64,000 nt of DNA from Caldilineaceae bacterium (GCA_958295845.1 OY282376.1:2493022-2557021); one strand, 5' to 3'. Counted from the first letter of the stretch, positions 17,561-30,002 are shown. The notes: generated by a model from the letters alone, not told the origin. Numbers and translations: made by a program.

Positions 17561-17723
17561 ATTCGTATAGCCATCCGAAGGCTTGATCGTTTTCCAGAGC
17601 CCTGTTCACGGCTAAATCGGCTGGGAAACCGCCCATATGCCAGCCTTGAAACTGGGGATTTCTGGCAAATGTGTTAGGCTATCGGAGTTGACAGAACCGT
17701 CTCCCCACTGCGAGGGTGAAGCC

Positions 17724-20474
17724 ATGGCTCAAGCACACGACTTTCACACCGCTTCTCCGCTGCCCTTCCATGAGGTGGCCCGCCTGCCTCTACCCGGCGA
17801 CAATGTCGCCATCGCCACACGTAAGCTGGCAGCAGGTACCCAGATCGCTCTCGGCGAAACCGTCTTGACATTGGACTTTACCACGATGGAAGGACACCGT
17901 TTCGCAGTGGCCCCGATCCCGGAAGGAGCTCCTCTTCTCTCATGGGAGCTGCCGTTTGGCTTGGCGACGCGGGCCATATCCCCAGGCGAATACATTCGCA
18001 ACGCCGAGATGCTCGACGCCCTCGGAGTACGCGCCCTTGACTTCGAACTACCGGGCGAACCGAACTTCGCCGATCACGTTCAGGCCTACCAACTTAACGC
18101 CGACAAGTTCCAGCCAGGCCAGCAGATCTCCCGCTACAGTGAAGAAAGTTACTTCGAAGGGTATGCCCGTCCCCATGGCCGGGGCGTAGGAACCCGTAAT
18201 ACAATCATTCTCCTCGGTACCTCCTCTCGCACGGGCGGATTCGTCCGCCAGCTGGAGTCCCGTCTCGCTGACGTCGCCAGTCAATACGGTAACATCGACG
18301 GCATCGTTGCCGTTGCCCATACCGAGGGCGGCCACGATAACCCCAACAATATCGAGCCCACCTTACGCACCCTGGCCGGGTTCATAACGCACCCAAATGT
18401 CGGGGCCGTGCTGTGCGTGGACTACGGTCTTGAACCCGTGAACAACGCCTTGTTGCGAGCCTTTCTGACTGAAAACAACTACCCGATTGAGGCCGTCCCC
18501 CATGCCTTTCTGACCCTCGAGGGCGGATTTCAGACCGGGCTGGAACAGGCCGAAACGATCGTGCAAGGCTGGCTGGATGAGGTAAACGCAATCCCGCGTA
18601 CGCCTCAGCCCCTCTCGGAACTCAAGCTGGCCTTGCAGTGCGGCGGCTCCGACGCCTTTTCCGGCATCTCAGGCAACCCACTCGCCTCATGGGTAGCACG
18701 CGAACTCGTCCGTTACGGCGGCGCGGCCAACCTCGCGGAGACCGACGAACTGATTGGCGCCGAGCCCTATATCATGCTCAATGTGAGCAACACAGAGACC
18801 GCCGCCGAGTTTCTCAAAACCATTGAACGCTTCCAGGAACGGGTTGCCTGGCACGGCCACTCTGCCGCCGGCAATCCCTCCGGCGGTAACAAATATCGTG
18901 GCCTTTACAATATCGTCCTAAAATCGATTGGGGCGGCCATGAAACGACACCCGGATGTGCGCCTCGATCATGTCATCCCCTATAGCGCACCCATGAAAGA
19001 ACCCGGTTACTACTTCATGGACAGCCCCGGCAATGATCTGGAGAGCATTGCCGGCCAGGTCGCATCCGGCTGCAACATGATCTATTTCGTCACCGGCAAC
19101 GGTTCGATCACCAACTTTCCCTTCGTGCCCACAATAAAGATCGTGACCACAACGCGCCGCTATGAGTTGCTAAGCCAGGATATGGACGTGAACGCGGGCC
19201 AGTATCTGGACGGTACACCCATGGACGAGCTCGGCGCCCAGACGCTCGATCTCACGGTGCGCGCCGCGTCTGGCGAGCGAACAGTCGGCGAGAAAGCAGG
19301 CCATGCCCAGGTGCAGCTGTGGCGCGACTGGCGCCAGACGGGACCAGGCCGCGTCGAAGAGATTAGCCGCAGGCCGCAGCCTGCAGGCCGCCCGTTGCCG
19401 CTTCGCCGAACCTCCGCCGCGCCTGAACTCGACTTCTCATATCCTGCATTTTCGACGCCGACCGGTCCGGCTGCCGAACGCATCGGTCTGATTCTGCCGA
19501 CCAGCCTTTGCTCTGGCCAGATCGGGCAGATTGCCGCCGCCCGGCTTAACAGCCGCTACACCACTGGCAGCGAGGCAACACCCCTGCTCAAACGCTTTGT
19601 TGCGCTCGCCCATACAGAAGGTTGCGGCTTCTCCGGCGGACACACCGGCGATCTCTACGTACGCACGGTTCTGGGTTATCTGCGACACCCGCAGGCCGCC
19701 GCGACGCTGCTCCTGGAGCACGGCTGCGAAAAGACGCACAACGACTACTTCCGCAACGAGTTGGAAGAACACGGAATGGACCTGGACCAATTTGGCTGGG
19801 CCAGCATCCAACTGGATGGTGGCATCGACGCCGTACTGGAGAAGGTCGATGCCTGGTTCGACCAGCGACTGGCCGCAACGGAAACGCCCGAGCAGACGAT
19901 GGCCGACGTATCTTCTGTGCGAGTCGGGCTTCTCAGCGCCGGAAATCCGCCGGCCGCAGTGTCTCGGCAATTTGGGCGGTTGGCCGCGGCCATCGCGGCC
20001 GGCGGCGGCGCCGTTATACTCCCGGAAAATACGCCGCTTCTTTCGTCCCGTGAATTCCTGGATGAGTGCATTGGCGACGGCCCGCACCTCCCCACCCTTG
20101 CTTACGGGCAGGCTCTGGCCGACGCTGCCGATCAGAGCGGACTCCACATTATGGAGACGCCCACCGAACACTGGGCCGAAACGCTGACCGGTCTCGGCGG
20201 CGCCGGCGTTGAGGCGATTCTGGCCTATGTGGGCAGCCACCCGATTGAAGGCCATCCCCTGGTGCCTGTGCTACAGGTAACGACGGCCGGTTGCTCCGCA
20301 ATGCAGTACGTAGAAGACATGGACGCAATCCTCGAAAACAACCCCGAATCCTGGCCCCAGGATCTGGCCACCCTGTTGACGCAGACCCTTGAAGGCGAAC
20401 ACCAGCCGAAGGCGATGCGCGCAGGCAATATCGAATTCCAGTTTACGCGCGGTCTGCTCGGTGTTTCACTCTAG
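17724..20474 (+). CDS. UxaA/GarD-type sugar-acid dehydratase with tandem catalytic domains
   Basis: A 916-aa protein. An earlier in-frame ATG (17637) exists, but GAGGGTGA precedes the ATG at 17724. Residues 26-95 form a SAF domain. Residues 146-540 are a UxaA/GarD catalytic region (GYARPHGRGVGTRN, QCGGSDAFSGISGNP, FVPTIKIVTT, QDMDVNAG). Residues 586-916 look like a second, diverged copy: RIGLILPTSLCSG, AHTEGCGFSGG, LLEHGCEKTHND, and VPVLQVTT with DMDA near the end. Family members dehydrate altronate, galactarate or related acids with iron, and are normally about 500 aa. The first copy reads AHTEGG where the second reads AHTEGC; the second lacks the CGGSD motif. It precedes a sulfatase and a SIS protein, suggesting sugar-acid catabolism. 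Confidence 0.85.
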   Translation: MAQAHDFHTASPLPFHEVARLPLPGDNVAIATRKLAAGTQIALGETVLTLDFTTMEGHRFAVAPIPEGAPLLSWELPFGLATRAISPGEYIRNAEMLDALGVRALDFELPGEPNFADHVQAYQLNADKFQPGQQISRYSEESYFEGYARPHGRGVGTRNTIILLGTSSRTGGFVRQLESRLADVASQYGNIDGIVAVAHTEGGHDNPNNIEPTLRTLAGFITHPNVGAVLCVDYGLEPVNNALLRAFLTENNYPIEAVPHAFLTLEGGFQTGLEQAETIVQGWLDEVNAIPRTPQPLSELKLALQCGGSDAFSGISGNPLASWVARELVRYGGAANLAETDELIGAEPYIMLNVSNTETAAEFLKTIERFQERVAWHGHSAAGNPSGGNKYRGLYNIVLKSIGAAMKRHPDVRLDHVIPYSAPMKEPGYYFMDSPGNDLESIAGQVASGCNMIYFVTGNGSITNFPFVPTIKIVTTTRRYELLSQDMDVNAGQYLDGTPMDELGAQTLDLTVRAASGERTVGEKAGHAQVQLWRDWRQTGPGRVEEISRRPQPAGRPLPLRRTSAAPELDFSYPAFSTPTGPAAERIGLILPTSLCSGQIGQIAAARLNSRYTTGSEATPLLKRFVALAHTEGCGFSGGHTGDLYVRTVLGYLRHPQAAATLLLEHGCEKTHNDYFRNELEEHGMDLDQFGWASIQLDGGIDAVLEKVDAWFDQRLAATETPEQTMADVSSVRVGLLSAGNPPAAVSRQFGRLAAAIAAGGGAVILPENTPLLSSREFLDECIGDGPHLPTLAYGQALADAADQSGLHIMETPTEHWAETLTGLGGAGVEAILAYVGSHPIEGHPLVPVLQVTTAGCSAMQYVEDMDAILENNPESWPQDLATLLTQTLEGEHQPKAMRAGNIEFQFTRGLLGVSL

Positions 20475-20501
20475 CTCCAAACGACCGAAAGAAACCGAAC
20501 T

Positions 20502-21872
20502 ATGTCCCAGGATCGTCCCAACATCATCTACGTCTTTGCCGACCAGTGGCGGGTTCAGGACACGGGTTACGCAGGTAACCGGCAGGTCCGGACACCCCAT
20601 CTCGACAGTCTCGCGGCGCAGAGTATCAATTTTACCCACGCCGTAGCAGGCATACCCGTCTGCTGCCCGGCGCGTGCCTGCCTGTTAACCGGTCAGCATG
20701 CACTGACCCACGGCGTGTTCGTCAATGACGTTCACCTTGCCGATGATGCCGTCTCGATGGCCAAACTATTCAAGGCGACCGGCTACGATACCGCCTACGT
20801 GGGCAAATGGCATGTTGACGGCCGCGGGCGCAGCAATTACATCCCGCCTGAGAGCCGCCAGGGATTTGACTACTGGAAGACGCTGGAATGCACCCATGAC
20901 TACAACGACTCCAAATACTACGCCGGTGACTCCGACCAGCAGCTGACCTGGGAGGGCTACGACGCCATTGAGCAGACCAAAGACGTACAGGCCTATCTGC
21001 GGGCCCGCCGGCACCTCGACGACGACGACAACACCGGCAACCCATTTCTTCTCCTCCTCTCATGGGGTCCTCCCCACGCTCCCTATGAAACCGCCCCCGC
21101 CGCCTATCGCGAACTTTACCCTCCCGAGGACATCGAACTGAGACCCAACGTACCCCCGGAGATGGCTGCCGAAGCCCGCGAGTGGATCTCTGGCTACTAT
21201 GCCCACTGCACAGCCCTCGACGATTGCCTCGGCGCCCTGTTGCAGACCATCGAGGAAGAGGGCCTGGCCGACAACACCATCTTCGTCTTTACGTCGGACC
21301 ACGGTGATATGCTTGGATCCCAGGGACAAGTCAAAAAGCAGCGGCCCTGGGAGGAGTCGATCCGCGTGCCCTTCCTGCTGCGCTGGCCGCAACGATTCGG
21401 ACTGCAGGGACGAGAAATTGATGCGCTGCTCGATACGCCCGATATTCTGCCTACGTTGCTTTCACTGTGCGATATGGCCGTTCCTGATACCGTCGAGGGC
21501 AAGGACTTCTCAGCCTCGTTCGATGGTGGCCCTGATCCCTCCGGCGGCGCTGCGCTCATCTATTGCCCCCATCCCTTCGGCCAGTTCCTGAGACCTGACG
21601 GCGGCCGCGAGTACCGGGGTCTTCGCACGCGCACCCACACCTACGCCCGCGATCTCAACGGTCCGTGGCTGCTCTACGACAACGAATCCGATCCTTTCCA
21701 AATGGACAACCTGGTTGACCGCCCCGTCCTGAAATCTCTGCAAGCCGAACTGGAATCGCAGCTCCAGGATAAACTGGATGACCGCGGCGATGAGTTCCTG
21801 CCCGGTGAGACCTACATAAGAAGATGGGGCTATCCTCTGGATGAAACGGGAACAGTTCCCTTCAACTGGTGA
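20502..21872 (+). CDS. Sulfatase (formylglycine-dependent type)
   Basis: A 456-aa alkaline-phosphatase-fold sulfatase. The catalytic Cys to be converted to formylglycine is C54 in C54-C55-P-A-R58 followed by LLTG (the C-x-P-x-R motif). Metal ligands are seen in NIIYVFADQ at the N terminus and FTSDHGDMLGSQG in the middle. No signal peptide is visible, so it appears cytoplasmic. No maturation enzyme is encoded in the window. Neighbours (UxaA-type dehydratase, SIS protein) suggest sulfated sugar or uronate substrates; a choline-sulfate-like small ester is also possible. Confidence 0.9.
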   Translation: MSQDRPNIIYVFADQWRVQDTGYAGNRQVRTPHLDSLAAQSINFTHAVAGIPVCCPARACLLTGQHALTHGVFVNDVHLADDAVSMAKLFKATGYDTAYVGKWHVDGRGRSNYIPPESRQGFDYWKTLECTHDYNDSKYYAGDSDQQLTWEGYDAIEQTKDVQAYLRARRHLDDDDNTGNPFLLLLSWGPPHAPYETAPAAYRELYPPEDIELRPNVPPEMAAEAREWISGYYAHCTALDDCLGALLQTIEEEGLADNTIFVFTSDHGDMLGSQGQVKKQRPWEESIRVPFLLRWPQRFGLQGREIDALLDTPDILPTLLSLCDMAVPDTVEGKDFSASFDGGPDPSGGAALIYCPHPFGQFLRPDGGREYRGLRTRTHTYARDLNGPWLLYDNESDPFQMDNLVDRPVLKSLQAELESQLQDKLDDRGDEFLPGETYIRRWGYPLDETGTVPFNW

Positions 21873-21936
21873 GTTTCGAAGTAGGTTTTGCAGCACAGGA
21901 AGGACGCACAGGCTGTACTGAGACAGACCCAGGAGG

Positions 21937-22719
21937 ATGAGAAACACCTTGAATCCAGCAACTGCCTATTTGAAGGCTGCCCAAGCCATCTTGGACCGCA
22001 TTGTCGCCACTCAGACTGAGAACATCCAACGGGCTGCCGATATCTGCGTGGACACCATCGCCGCAGAGGGACTGGTGCATCTGTTTGGTACGGGCCACTC
22101 GCGCATGTTTATCGAGGAGATGTATCCCCGCCACGGCTCCTTTCCCGGCTTTCATCCTATCGTTGAACTCTCATTGACCTTCCACAACCAGGTCGTCGGT
22201 GCCAACGGCCAACGTCAGGCCATGTTCATCGAGCACGTGGAGGGCCTCGCACGGCAAATTCTGCGAAACTTCGTACTGCGTCCGCCGGACAGTTTCATGA
22301 TCTTCTCGAACAGCGGCGTCAATGAGGTAATCGTAGACATGGCGCTGGAAGCAAAAGCGCTGGACCTACCTGTAATAGCGGTCCTCTCCGTCGATCACTG
22401 CAGCGCGTCCGCGCCGAAACATAGTAGCGGCAAGAAGCTCCTGGACATCGCAGACGTAACTATAGACAACTGTACCCCCGCCGGCGATGCCATGGTCACA
22501 GTCGATGGCCTCGAAGATCCGGTCGGCCCAGGCTCGACAATCGGCGCGGCTGCAGTTGTTAATGCCATTAAGTGCCAGGTAGCCGCTGGCCTGACCGCGC
22601 GCGGCAAGCCGCCTCTCGTCCTCTCCAGCAGCGTCTTCTCCGGCGACGCCTCAGCCGCCAAGTTTGACGCCTCCTACGACGATTACCGCCGCCGGGTTCG
22701 CCGGGTCTACGGTGCCTGA
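21937..22719 (+). CDS. SIS-domain sugar-phosphate binding protein
   Basis: A 260-aa SIS-domain protein resembling the UPF0309/phosphoheptose isomerase-like group. The phosphosugar site is VHLFGTGHSRMF (about residues 47-58), with a second part MIFSNSGVNEVIVDMALEAKALDLPVIAV. The start is uncertain: AGGAGG (21931-21936) touches the ATG at 21937, and a TTG at 21949 is 12 bases away, so either could be used. It lies downstream of the sulfatase and probably handles a phosphorylated sugar. Confidence 0.82.
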   Translation: MRNTLNPATAYLKAAQAILDRIVATQTENIQRAADICVDTIAAEGLVHLFGTGHSRMFIEEMYPRHGSFPGFHPIVELSLTFHNQVVGANGQRQAMFIEHVEGLARQILRNFVLRPPDSFMIFSNSGVNEVIVDMALEAKALDLPVIAVLSVDHCSASAPKHSSGKKLLDIADVTIDNCTPAGDAMVTVDGLEDPVGPGSTIGAAAVVNAIKCQVAAGLTARGKPPLVLSSSVFSGDASAAKFDASYDDYRRRVRRVYGA

Positions 22720-22796
22720 CCAAACGCCCGGCAATTCGCACTAAGTCCCTTCGCCCCGCCTTAACCCAAGGGGCGCCAGAGTACGCCAAATTTACC

Positions 22797-23834
<1,038 letters not shown>

Positions 23835-23844
23835 CGTCTAAAAC

Positions 23845-23873
23845 TTGGCGTGTGCCCGCCGATATGGTAGACT
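23845..23873 (+). promoter_or_regulatory. Candidate promoter of rplS
   Basis: TTGGCG at 23845-23850 and TAGACT at 23868-23873 with exactly 17 bases between, two mismatches in each box. It begins 11 bases after the preceding gene and would give a leader of about 170 bases before rplS. Confidence 0.5.
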
Positions 23874-23905
23874 GCGGGGCTGTGTGCTTACAAGTTAAAC
23901 CTCGG

Positions 23906-23938
23906 AGGGACTGGGCCCCCGGGCCAGACAAAGTCCCT
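23906..23938 (+). promoter_or_regulatory. Hairpin in the rplS leader
   Basis: AGGGACT (23906-23912) pairs perfectly with AGTCCCT (23932-23938). Inside, GGCC (23914-23917) can pair with GGCC (23922-23925), making a nested stem. It sits in the approximately 170-base untranslated leader. Leader structures often mediate autoregulation of ribosomal protein genes; no known L19 leader consensus was confirmed here. Confidence 0.4.
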
Positions 23939-24052
23939 GTTTCCGCTGGTAGGTTCCGCGACTGGGGTGAGAGCACAAATAGCTTCTGAGGCGCAAACGA
24001 GGGCATCGCAACTTCCGGCGGTGGCCATGTAAAGGATAGAAGGTGGCTTAAG

Positions 24053-24415
24053 ATGACAAATGCACTAATGGCTTCTCTCCAGCCGGAGCTGCCCGAAGGC
24101 ACAGCGAATATCGATCCCGGCGACACGGTGCGCGTTCACCAGCGAATCACCGAGGGCCGCAACGAACGTATTCAGGTGTTTCAAGGGGTTGTGATCTCGA
24201 AGCGCGGGGGCAGCGACGCCGGCGCCAGCTATACCGTGCGCCGCACAGGCTCACACGGTGTCGGTGTAGAGCGTACATTTCCGCTATACAGCAAGAACAT
24301 CGACAGAGTTGAAGTTCTGCGCAAGACCAAAGTGCGCCGCGCCCAACTCTACTACCTGCGCGATCGGCAGGGCAAATCTGCCCGTCTACGCGAGAAGCGT
24401 TTCATCAGCGTGTAG
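24053..24415 (+). CDS. rplS: 50S ribosomal protein L19
   Basis: A 120-aa protein with the L19 signature: [58 protein letters not shown] and a basic end RLREKRF. It stabilises the 30S-50S interface. GAAGGTGG precedes the ATG. The gene is not accompanied by rimM or trmD, its usual neighbours, and has its own promoter and leader. Confidence 0.97.
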   Translation: MTNALMASLQPELPEGTANIDPGDTVRVHQRITEGRNERIQVFQGVVISKRGGSDAGASYTVRRTGSHGVGVERTFPLYSKNIDRVEVLRKTKVRRAQLYYLRDRQGKSARLREKRFISV

Positions 24416-24525
24416 TCTGTCCCGCCAGAAATTCCGGCGGCGCTTCAACGCGCATTTCCCAATAGATTCCTTTGTCAGAAACAGCGCCGGCACACGAACT
24501 GTGTGCCAGGCACTTATTTCTTCAC

Positions 24526-26049
24526 CTAACTGGGCTCTAGAACCGCCAGCCCCAGCCGCTCGAACTGCTCCGGCGGCGCGTCGTTGGCCTGCATCAATTC
24601 GGCCATGCGCGCCGACAGCCGTGCCTCCTCGCCCACATTGTCAATCGGCTTCTCTTGCCCAGGATCCTCTTCCAGGTCAAAAAGCATCGTGTATCGTGGC
24701 GGAGCATCGAAGACCTGGCCCGATGCGATCTTCATGGTACGGCACCCCTTCGTAAACGAGAACGGTTCGGCCAGCTCTATGTCCTGCAGTTCCTCGATGT
24801 CAAAGCGGCCCCGCATATGATTGGGCATCAGTGTGTAGTTGAATAAGGGCTGGTTGTAGGAAGGGTCGACCGGTCCGCGCATGTACACATAGCGCCCGTC
24901 CGTAATATTCACGTGCCCGCCGTGAACGCCGAACAGAACTGCGTCGCGGGTCGGCGCATCCTCCGCGATGGTTTCGCCTAGTGGGATCCCCTCCATGTCC
25001 AGCGGCCGTTCAACGCCAAAGTATTCCAGCAGCGTCACCGGCAGGTCTATCATCTGCGCCAGCTGTGCCCGGCGTCCGCCGGCAACCCGGCTGCGAGGGT
25101 CCCAGATGAAGAGCGGTGTGTGGGCAACCTCGTTGTAGAAGGGGGGCACAATCTTGGCCCACCAGTCGTGCTCGCCCAACAGGAAACCGTGGTCGGTGCA
25201 CACGATTAACATCGTGTCGTCCCACATGCTCAATTCATCCATCAGGTCCAACACCTTGCCCAGGTACTCGTCACACATGCTCAGCAGCGCCGCGTATTCG
25301 TAGCGCAAATGCTGCACCTCGTCTTCTGTTTCCTCAACTTTTCGATAGGATGGCCAGTCGAAAAGTTTGCCAGTGTACTCGTGCGGATAGAGATCCTTGT
25401 ACTTCTGCTGCGTAAAAAAGGGCTCGTGAGGATCGAACGTCTCTACCTGAAGGAACCAGTTGTCCTCCTCTTGATTGCGACGGATGAAGTCCAACCCCGC
25501 TGCAAAGGTCTTCGGCTGCGGCTGCTTCTCCTCGCTGTCCATAACCGCCCGGTTGATCCAGTCCTGCCGAGGCGTGTTTCCATTCCGGCGTTTGGTGCCG
25601 TGCTGGGAAGGCCGCAAGCTGGATGAAGACGTCCTGTTGATGTTTTCCGGCTCTTCCGGATCGGCCAGTTGCCCGATCCAGGCGTCGCCTTCCTGGCCGC
25701 GGTGAAAATCCCAGCTATCGTAGCGAGTGTGATAGGTCGCGCCCCCATCCTCGAAATAGTGCTGGTGGTCTGTACTAAGATGCGTGTAAACGCCGTTCTC
25801 CGACAGGAGTTCCGGCATCGAACTGTCGAACGGCTCAAGCGGCCCCCAGCTGCGATGAAGGAAATTGTAGCGGCCCGTATGCAGCTCCCGTCGCGCCGGC
25901 ATACAGGGCATACTACCCACATAACAGTTGTCGAAAGTGACTGTTCGCTCCGCCAGGCGAGTGAAGTTCGGCGCATGCGTCCAATCGCAACCGTAGGGCG
26001 GCAACATGTGCCTGTTCAACGTATCGAACATGACCATCACAGCTCTCAT
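24526..26049 (-). CDS. Sulfatase, second copy in the window
   Basis: A 507-aa sulfatase distinct from the one at 20.5 kb. The formylglycine motif is C49-M-P-A-R53 (SMPCMPARRELHTGR), and the second metal segment is VCTDHGFLLGEHDWW. The start at 26049 is chosen because AGGAGC lies nine bases upstream and the protein then begins at the first beta-strand (MRAVMVMFDTLNR). A further in-frame extension to 26082 is unlikely. No signal peptide. Two unlinked sulfatases suggest use of sulfated glycans or sulfate esters. Confidence 0.9.
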   Translation of the reverse strand: MRAVMVMFDTLNRHMLPPYGCDWTHAPNFTRLAERTVTFDNCYVGSMPCMPARRELHTGRYNFLHRSWGPLEPFDSSMPELLSENGVYTHLSTDHQHYFEDGGATYHTRYDSWDFHRGQEGDAWIGQLADPEEPENINRTSSSSLRPSQHGTKRRNGNTPRQDWINRAVMDSEEKQPQPKTFAAGLDFIRRNQEEDNWFLQVETFDPHEPFFTQQKYKDLYPHEYTGKLFDWPSYRKVEETEDEVQHLRYEYAALLSMCDEYLGKVLDLMDELSMWDDTMLIVCTDHGFLLGEHDWWAKIVPPFYNEVAHTPLFIWDPRSRVAGGRRAQLAQMIDLPVTLLEYFGVERPLDMEGIPLGETIAEDAPTRDAVLFGVHGGHVNITDGRYVYMRGPVDPSYNQPLFNYTLMPNHMRGRFDIEELQDIELAEPFSFTKGCRTMKIASGQVFDAPPRYTMLFDLEEDPGQEKPIDNVGEEARLSARMAELMQANDAPPEQFERLGLAVLEPS

Positions 26050-26167
26050 GAGGAATCTGCTCCTGTAGTCTGAACTGAGCAAGTGATCGACTCAGTCTCT
26101 TATTCCGCAAACCAGTCTGCCAATGCCAAAATGACGCCAAGAACCCGCTGTTCTGCCAGGACGCCGG

Positions 26168-26548
26168 TCATGCATCCTCGATTTCCATGACCACCTGTCC
26201 CTTGTTCTCTCCACGCAATATCGCCACCAGGGAAACGAAGGCTACCATCAGGGGATACTTTTTTCTCAGACTGCTTGCCATTGACTTTTTCACCTGGTCG
26301 TCATCTGAGATAGACGAGACCACGCCATCCACCCAAGGACCCTCGACGTTTCCCCTCATATCGCATTTGGCTACCCGTACACGCGCATCGCTGCGCGCGC
26401 GCTTGACCTTCCAGCTGTCCCCTTGCGTCCACACCAGCAAATTGCCGTCCTGTTCCACGGTCCAAACCGGGGTCTTGACAGCCTGCCCATTCTTTCGAAA
26501 AGTCTCCAAAGCGATGTACTTGGGATTGCCCAGCTCTTGCAACTTCAC
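26168..26548 (-). CDS. PPOX-class F420/flavin-dependent oxidoreductase-like protein
   Basis: A 126-aa split-barrel protein of the pyridoxamine-phosphate-oxidase-like superfamily: YIALETFRKNGQAVKTPVWTVEQDGNLLVWT, then SWKVKRARSDARVRVAKCDMRG. This pattern is usual in F420-binding PPOX proteins. The start chosen is GTG at 26548, preceded by AGGGAGGA nine bases upstream. A start at 26578 would overlap the upstream gene end by four bases and add ten unlikely residues. Last gene of the minus-strand operon beginning at DinB. Confidence 0.8.
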   Translation of the reverse strand: MKLQELGNPKYIALETFRKNGQAVKTPVWTVEQDGNLLVWTQGDSWKVKRARSDARVRVAKCDMRGNVEGPWVDGVVSSISDDDQVKKSMASSLRKKYPLMVAFVSLVAILRGENKGQVVMEIEDA

Positions 26549-26574
26549 CAGATTACATCCTCCCTTGCGAACCC

Positions 26575-27321
26575 TCACTCAGAGAGATTCATTCGCAAAA
26601 TGATATCGCGCCTACCGACCAGCGCCCGGTTCCCTTCGAAGTCTATCCCTTCCTCGATCTCCATGATCAGGGCCTCTACCTCCTCGCCCGTACGTGCGAA
26701 AATGGAGTCTGCAGAAGCCTCCGGGTCGTTACTGAAATAGAACTGAGTGGTCAGTACCTCCTGACCGTCAACCCTGACCTTGACATGGATATGTCTGGGA
26801 CGCGGGTCATATTCGCCCGGCATAACTGTCCTGAACGTGTAGCCCCCACTTTCTCCGGTAATCGCTTCTCCGTAGTACTGGAAATTCGCGTCCCGATCTG
26901 CACTGTCCGAATCGCCGGGATGCATATAGATCCCTTTGCCATCAGTCTGCCAGATCTCTATGACTGCACCGGGAATAGGCATACCGGAGCCATCGTACAG
27001 CCTGCCGCCAAACGCCAGAACCTCTCCTGCCGGGCTGCCGTCTGCGCCCTCCAGAACGAAAAGGTCGTTATCTCGGTCAGTTAGCTTCTCGACCGGATAG
27101 TAAGGGCCCTCTGTCTGCGAAGGGGTAAAATACAGCACTTCGATGGGAAACTCATCGCCCGCGACTTCCGCCTGGCCCGCTTCAGTTTCAGTCTGAGCCG
27201 ATGCCTCCTGGGCAAGGGAGTTCTCTGTTTCCGCAGGAACCTCAGGCGGCACACAGGCCGCGAACAACAGAACTGCCATTACGACCACTGCAAATACGTA
27301 CGGTAAGTTCTCTGACTTCAT
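26575..27321 (-). CDS. Lipoprotein with an intradiol ring-cleavage dioxygenase domain
   Basis: A 248-aa protein with a lipoprotein signal (hydrophobic 8-20, lipobox FAAC, Cys 23) and a charged spacer. The dioxygenase-like beta-sandwich starts at TEGPYYP (70-76). All four iron ligands of intradiol dioxygenases are present: Y132 (GIYMHP), Y171 (MPGEYDPRP), H177 and H179 (RHIHVKV). Family enzymes open catechol or protocatechuate between the hydroxyls with non-heme Fe(III). An exported lipid-anchored form is unusual. Downstream of a CoA-transferase and thiolase that could finish beta-ketoadipate breakdown, but no other ring-degradation gene is seen. Confidence 0.85.
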   Translation of the reverse strand: MKSENLPYVFAVVVMAVLLFAACVPPEVPAETENSLAQEASAQTETEAGQAEVAGDEFPIEVLYFTPSQTEGPYYPVEKLTDRDNDLFVLEGADGSPAGEVLAFGGRLYDGSGMPIPGAVIEIWQTDGKGIYMHPGDSDSADRDANFQYYGEAITGESGGYTFRTVMPGEYDPRPRHIHVKVRVDGQEVLTTQFYFSNDPEASADSIFARTGEEVEALIMEIEEGIDFEGNRALVGRRDIILRMNLSE

Positions 27322-27376
27322 TGTTGGTGTTTCTTTCCTATAGTGAGCGACACATAGAACGATTGGGCAAAATGGC

Positions 27377-28722
27377 TCAGGCTGCCATAGCGATTTCGAA
27401 CGCCGCCTCTGTCTTTGAGCGTACCTCGTCGAGCGTAATCCCCTCCATCAGTTCCGTAAGGGTCAACCGTCCGCCGCAAAACCGGAAAACCGCCAGTTCA
27501 GTGATGATCACGTCCACCACACCCGTCGCCGTCAACGGCAGCGTACACGAGGGAACGATCTTGGACCGGCCGTCTCGGCTGGCGTGGGTCATAGTCACAA
27601 TCAAACGCTTAGCGCCCGAAGCCAAATCCATCGCCCCGCCCACCCCCAACAGCGGCCTCCCCGGCGCCGCCCAATTCGCCAGATTGCCCTGCTCATCCAC
27701 TTGCAGGCCTCCCATAATCGCCACATCCACGTGCCCGCCGCGTATCATGGCAAAAGAGTCCGCGCTGTCAAAGTAACTGCTCCCAGGCAGCGCGGTAACC
27801 GGAATCTTGCTGGCGTTAATCGGGTAATCCATCGCCCCACCGCTCTCCGGCGCCGGGCCGACCCCCAACATGCCGTTCTCAGTATGCAAAATGATGCCGT
27901 GTTCCGGCGTAATCAGGTCGGCGACCAGCGTCGGGATGCCGACGCCCAAGTTGACAATGTCCCCCAGCTTTAGTTCGGCCAGCGCCCGCCGCGCCAGTTG
28001 CATACGCATGCCCCCTGCTCGCTTGCCGCTGTCAGCTATCGACGCCGACGAACCCAGGTCGGCCTCAGACGTCGTCACCGGCACCAGGTAGTCAACGTAA
28101 CAGCCCGGTGTATGGACGGCCTCCGGGGCCAGCTCCCCTGCCGGCAGGCACGCCTCAACCTCGGCGATGACAACGTCTGCTGCTGTGGCCATTGCTCTGT
28201 TGAAGTTCTGCTCGGTCATGCGGTAGGCCAGGTTGCCGGCCGTATCAGCCGTCCACGCCCTGATCAGCGCAACATCGGCCCGCAAAGCCGGTTGAAATAC
28301 ATGCAAACGGCCATCGATGCGTTTCGTTTCCCGCCCCTCGCCCAGCACAGTGCCGGCCGCCGTAGGTGTATAAAATCCGCCAATCCCCGCCCCGCCCGCA
28401 CGGATGGCCTCCGTCATCGTACCCTGCGGCACCACTTCAAACTCAATCTCCCCCGACTGTGCCGCCGCCACCGCCTCCGGGTTACTGGTGAAGAACGAGC
28501 CGATCGCCTTCTTGATCTGCCCGTTGCGCAGCAGTCGACCCCCGCCCAGCCCTGGCTCGCCAACGTTGTTGGCAATGTAAGTCAAACCGCCAACGTCCGA
28601 CTCTGCCAGCGCATGCAAAACCTGGGTGGGATTGCCTGTCATGCCAAACCCGCCCACCAGGACCGTGTCCCCATCTTTGACCAGGGCAGCCGCCTCTGAC
28701 GGCGTGATCAACGGTATTTCCT

Positions 28723-28726
<4 letters not shown>
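27377..28726 (-). CDS. 3-oxoacid/3-oxoadipate CoA-transferase, fused A and B subunits
   Basis: A 449-aa fusion. The N-terminal half (residues 1-225) is subunit A ([47 protein letters not shown]). The C-terminal half is subunit B ([24 protein letters not shown] with the catalytic Glu, [32 protein letters not shown]). It transfers CoA from succinyl-CoA to a 3-oxoacid. The start is GTG at 28726, whose bases overlap the TGA of the thiolase gene (GTGA), giving translational coupling. With the thiolase it could convert 3-oxoadipate to succinyl-CoA plus acetyl-CoA, or use acetoacetate. Confidence 0.88.
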
Positions 28727-29997
<1,271 letters not shown>

Positions 29998-30002
29998 CAG
30001 GA

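Noticed and set aside
19437..20255. 272-codon minus-strand frame within the UxaA-like gene
   Set aside because: Shadow of the real gene; no recognisable motif or ribosome site.
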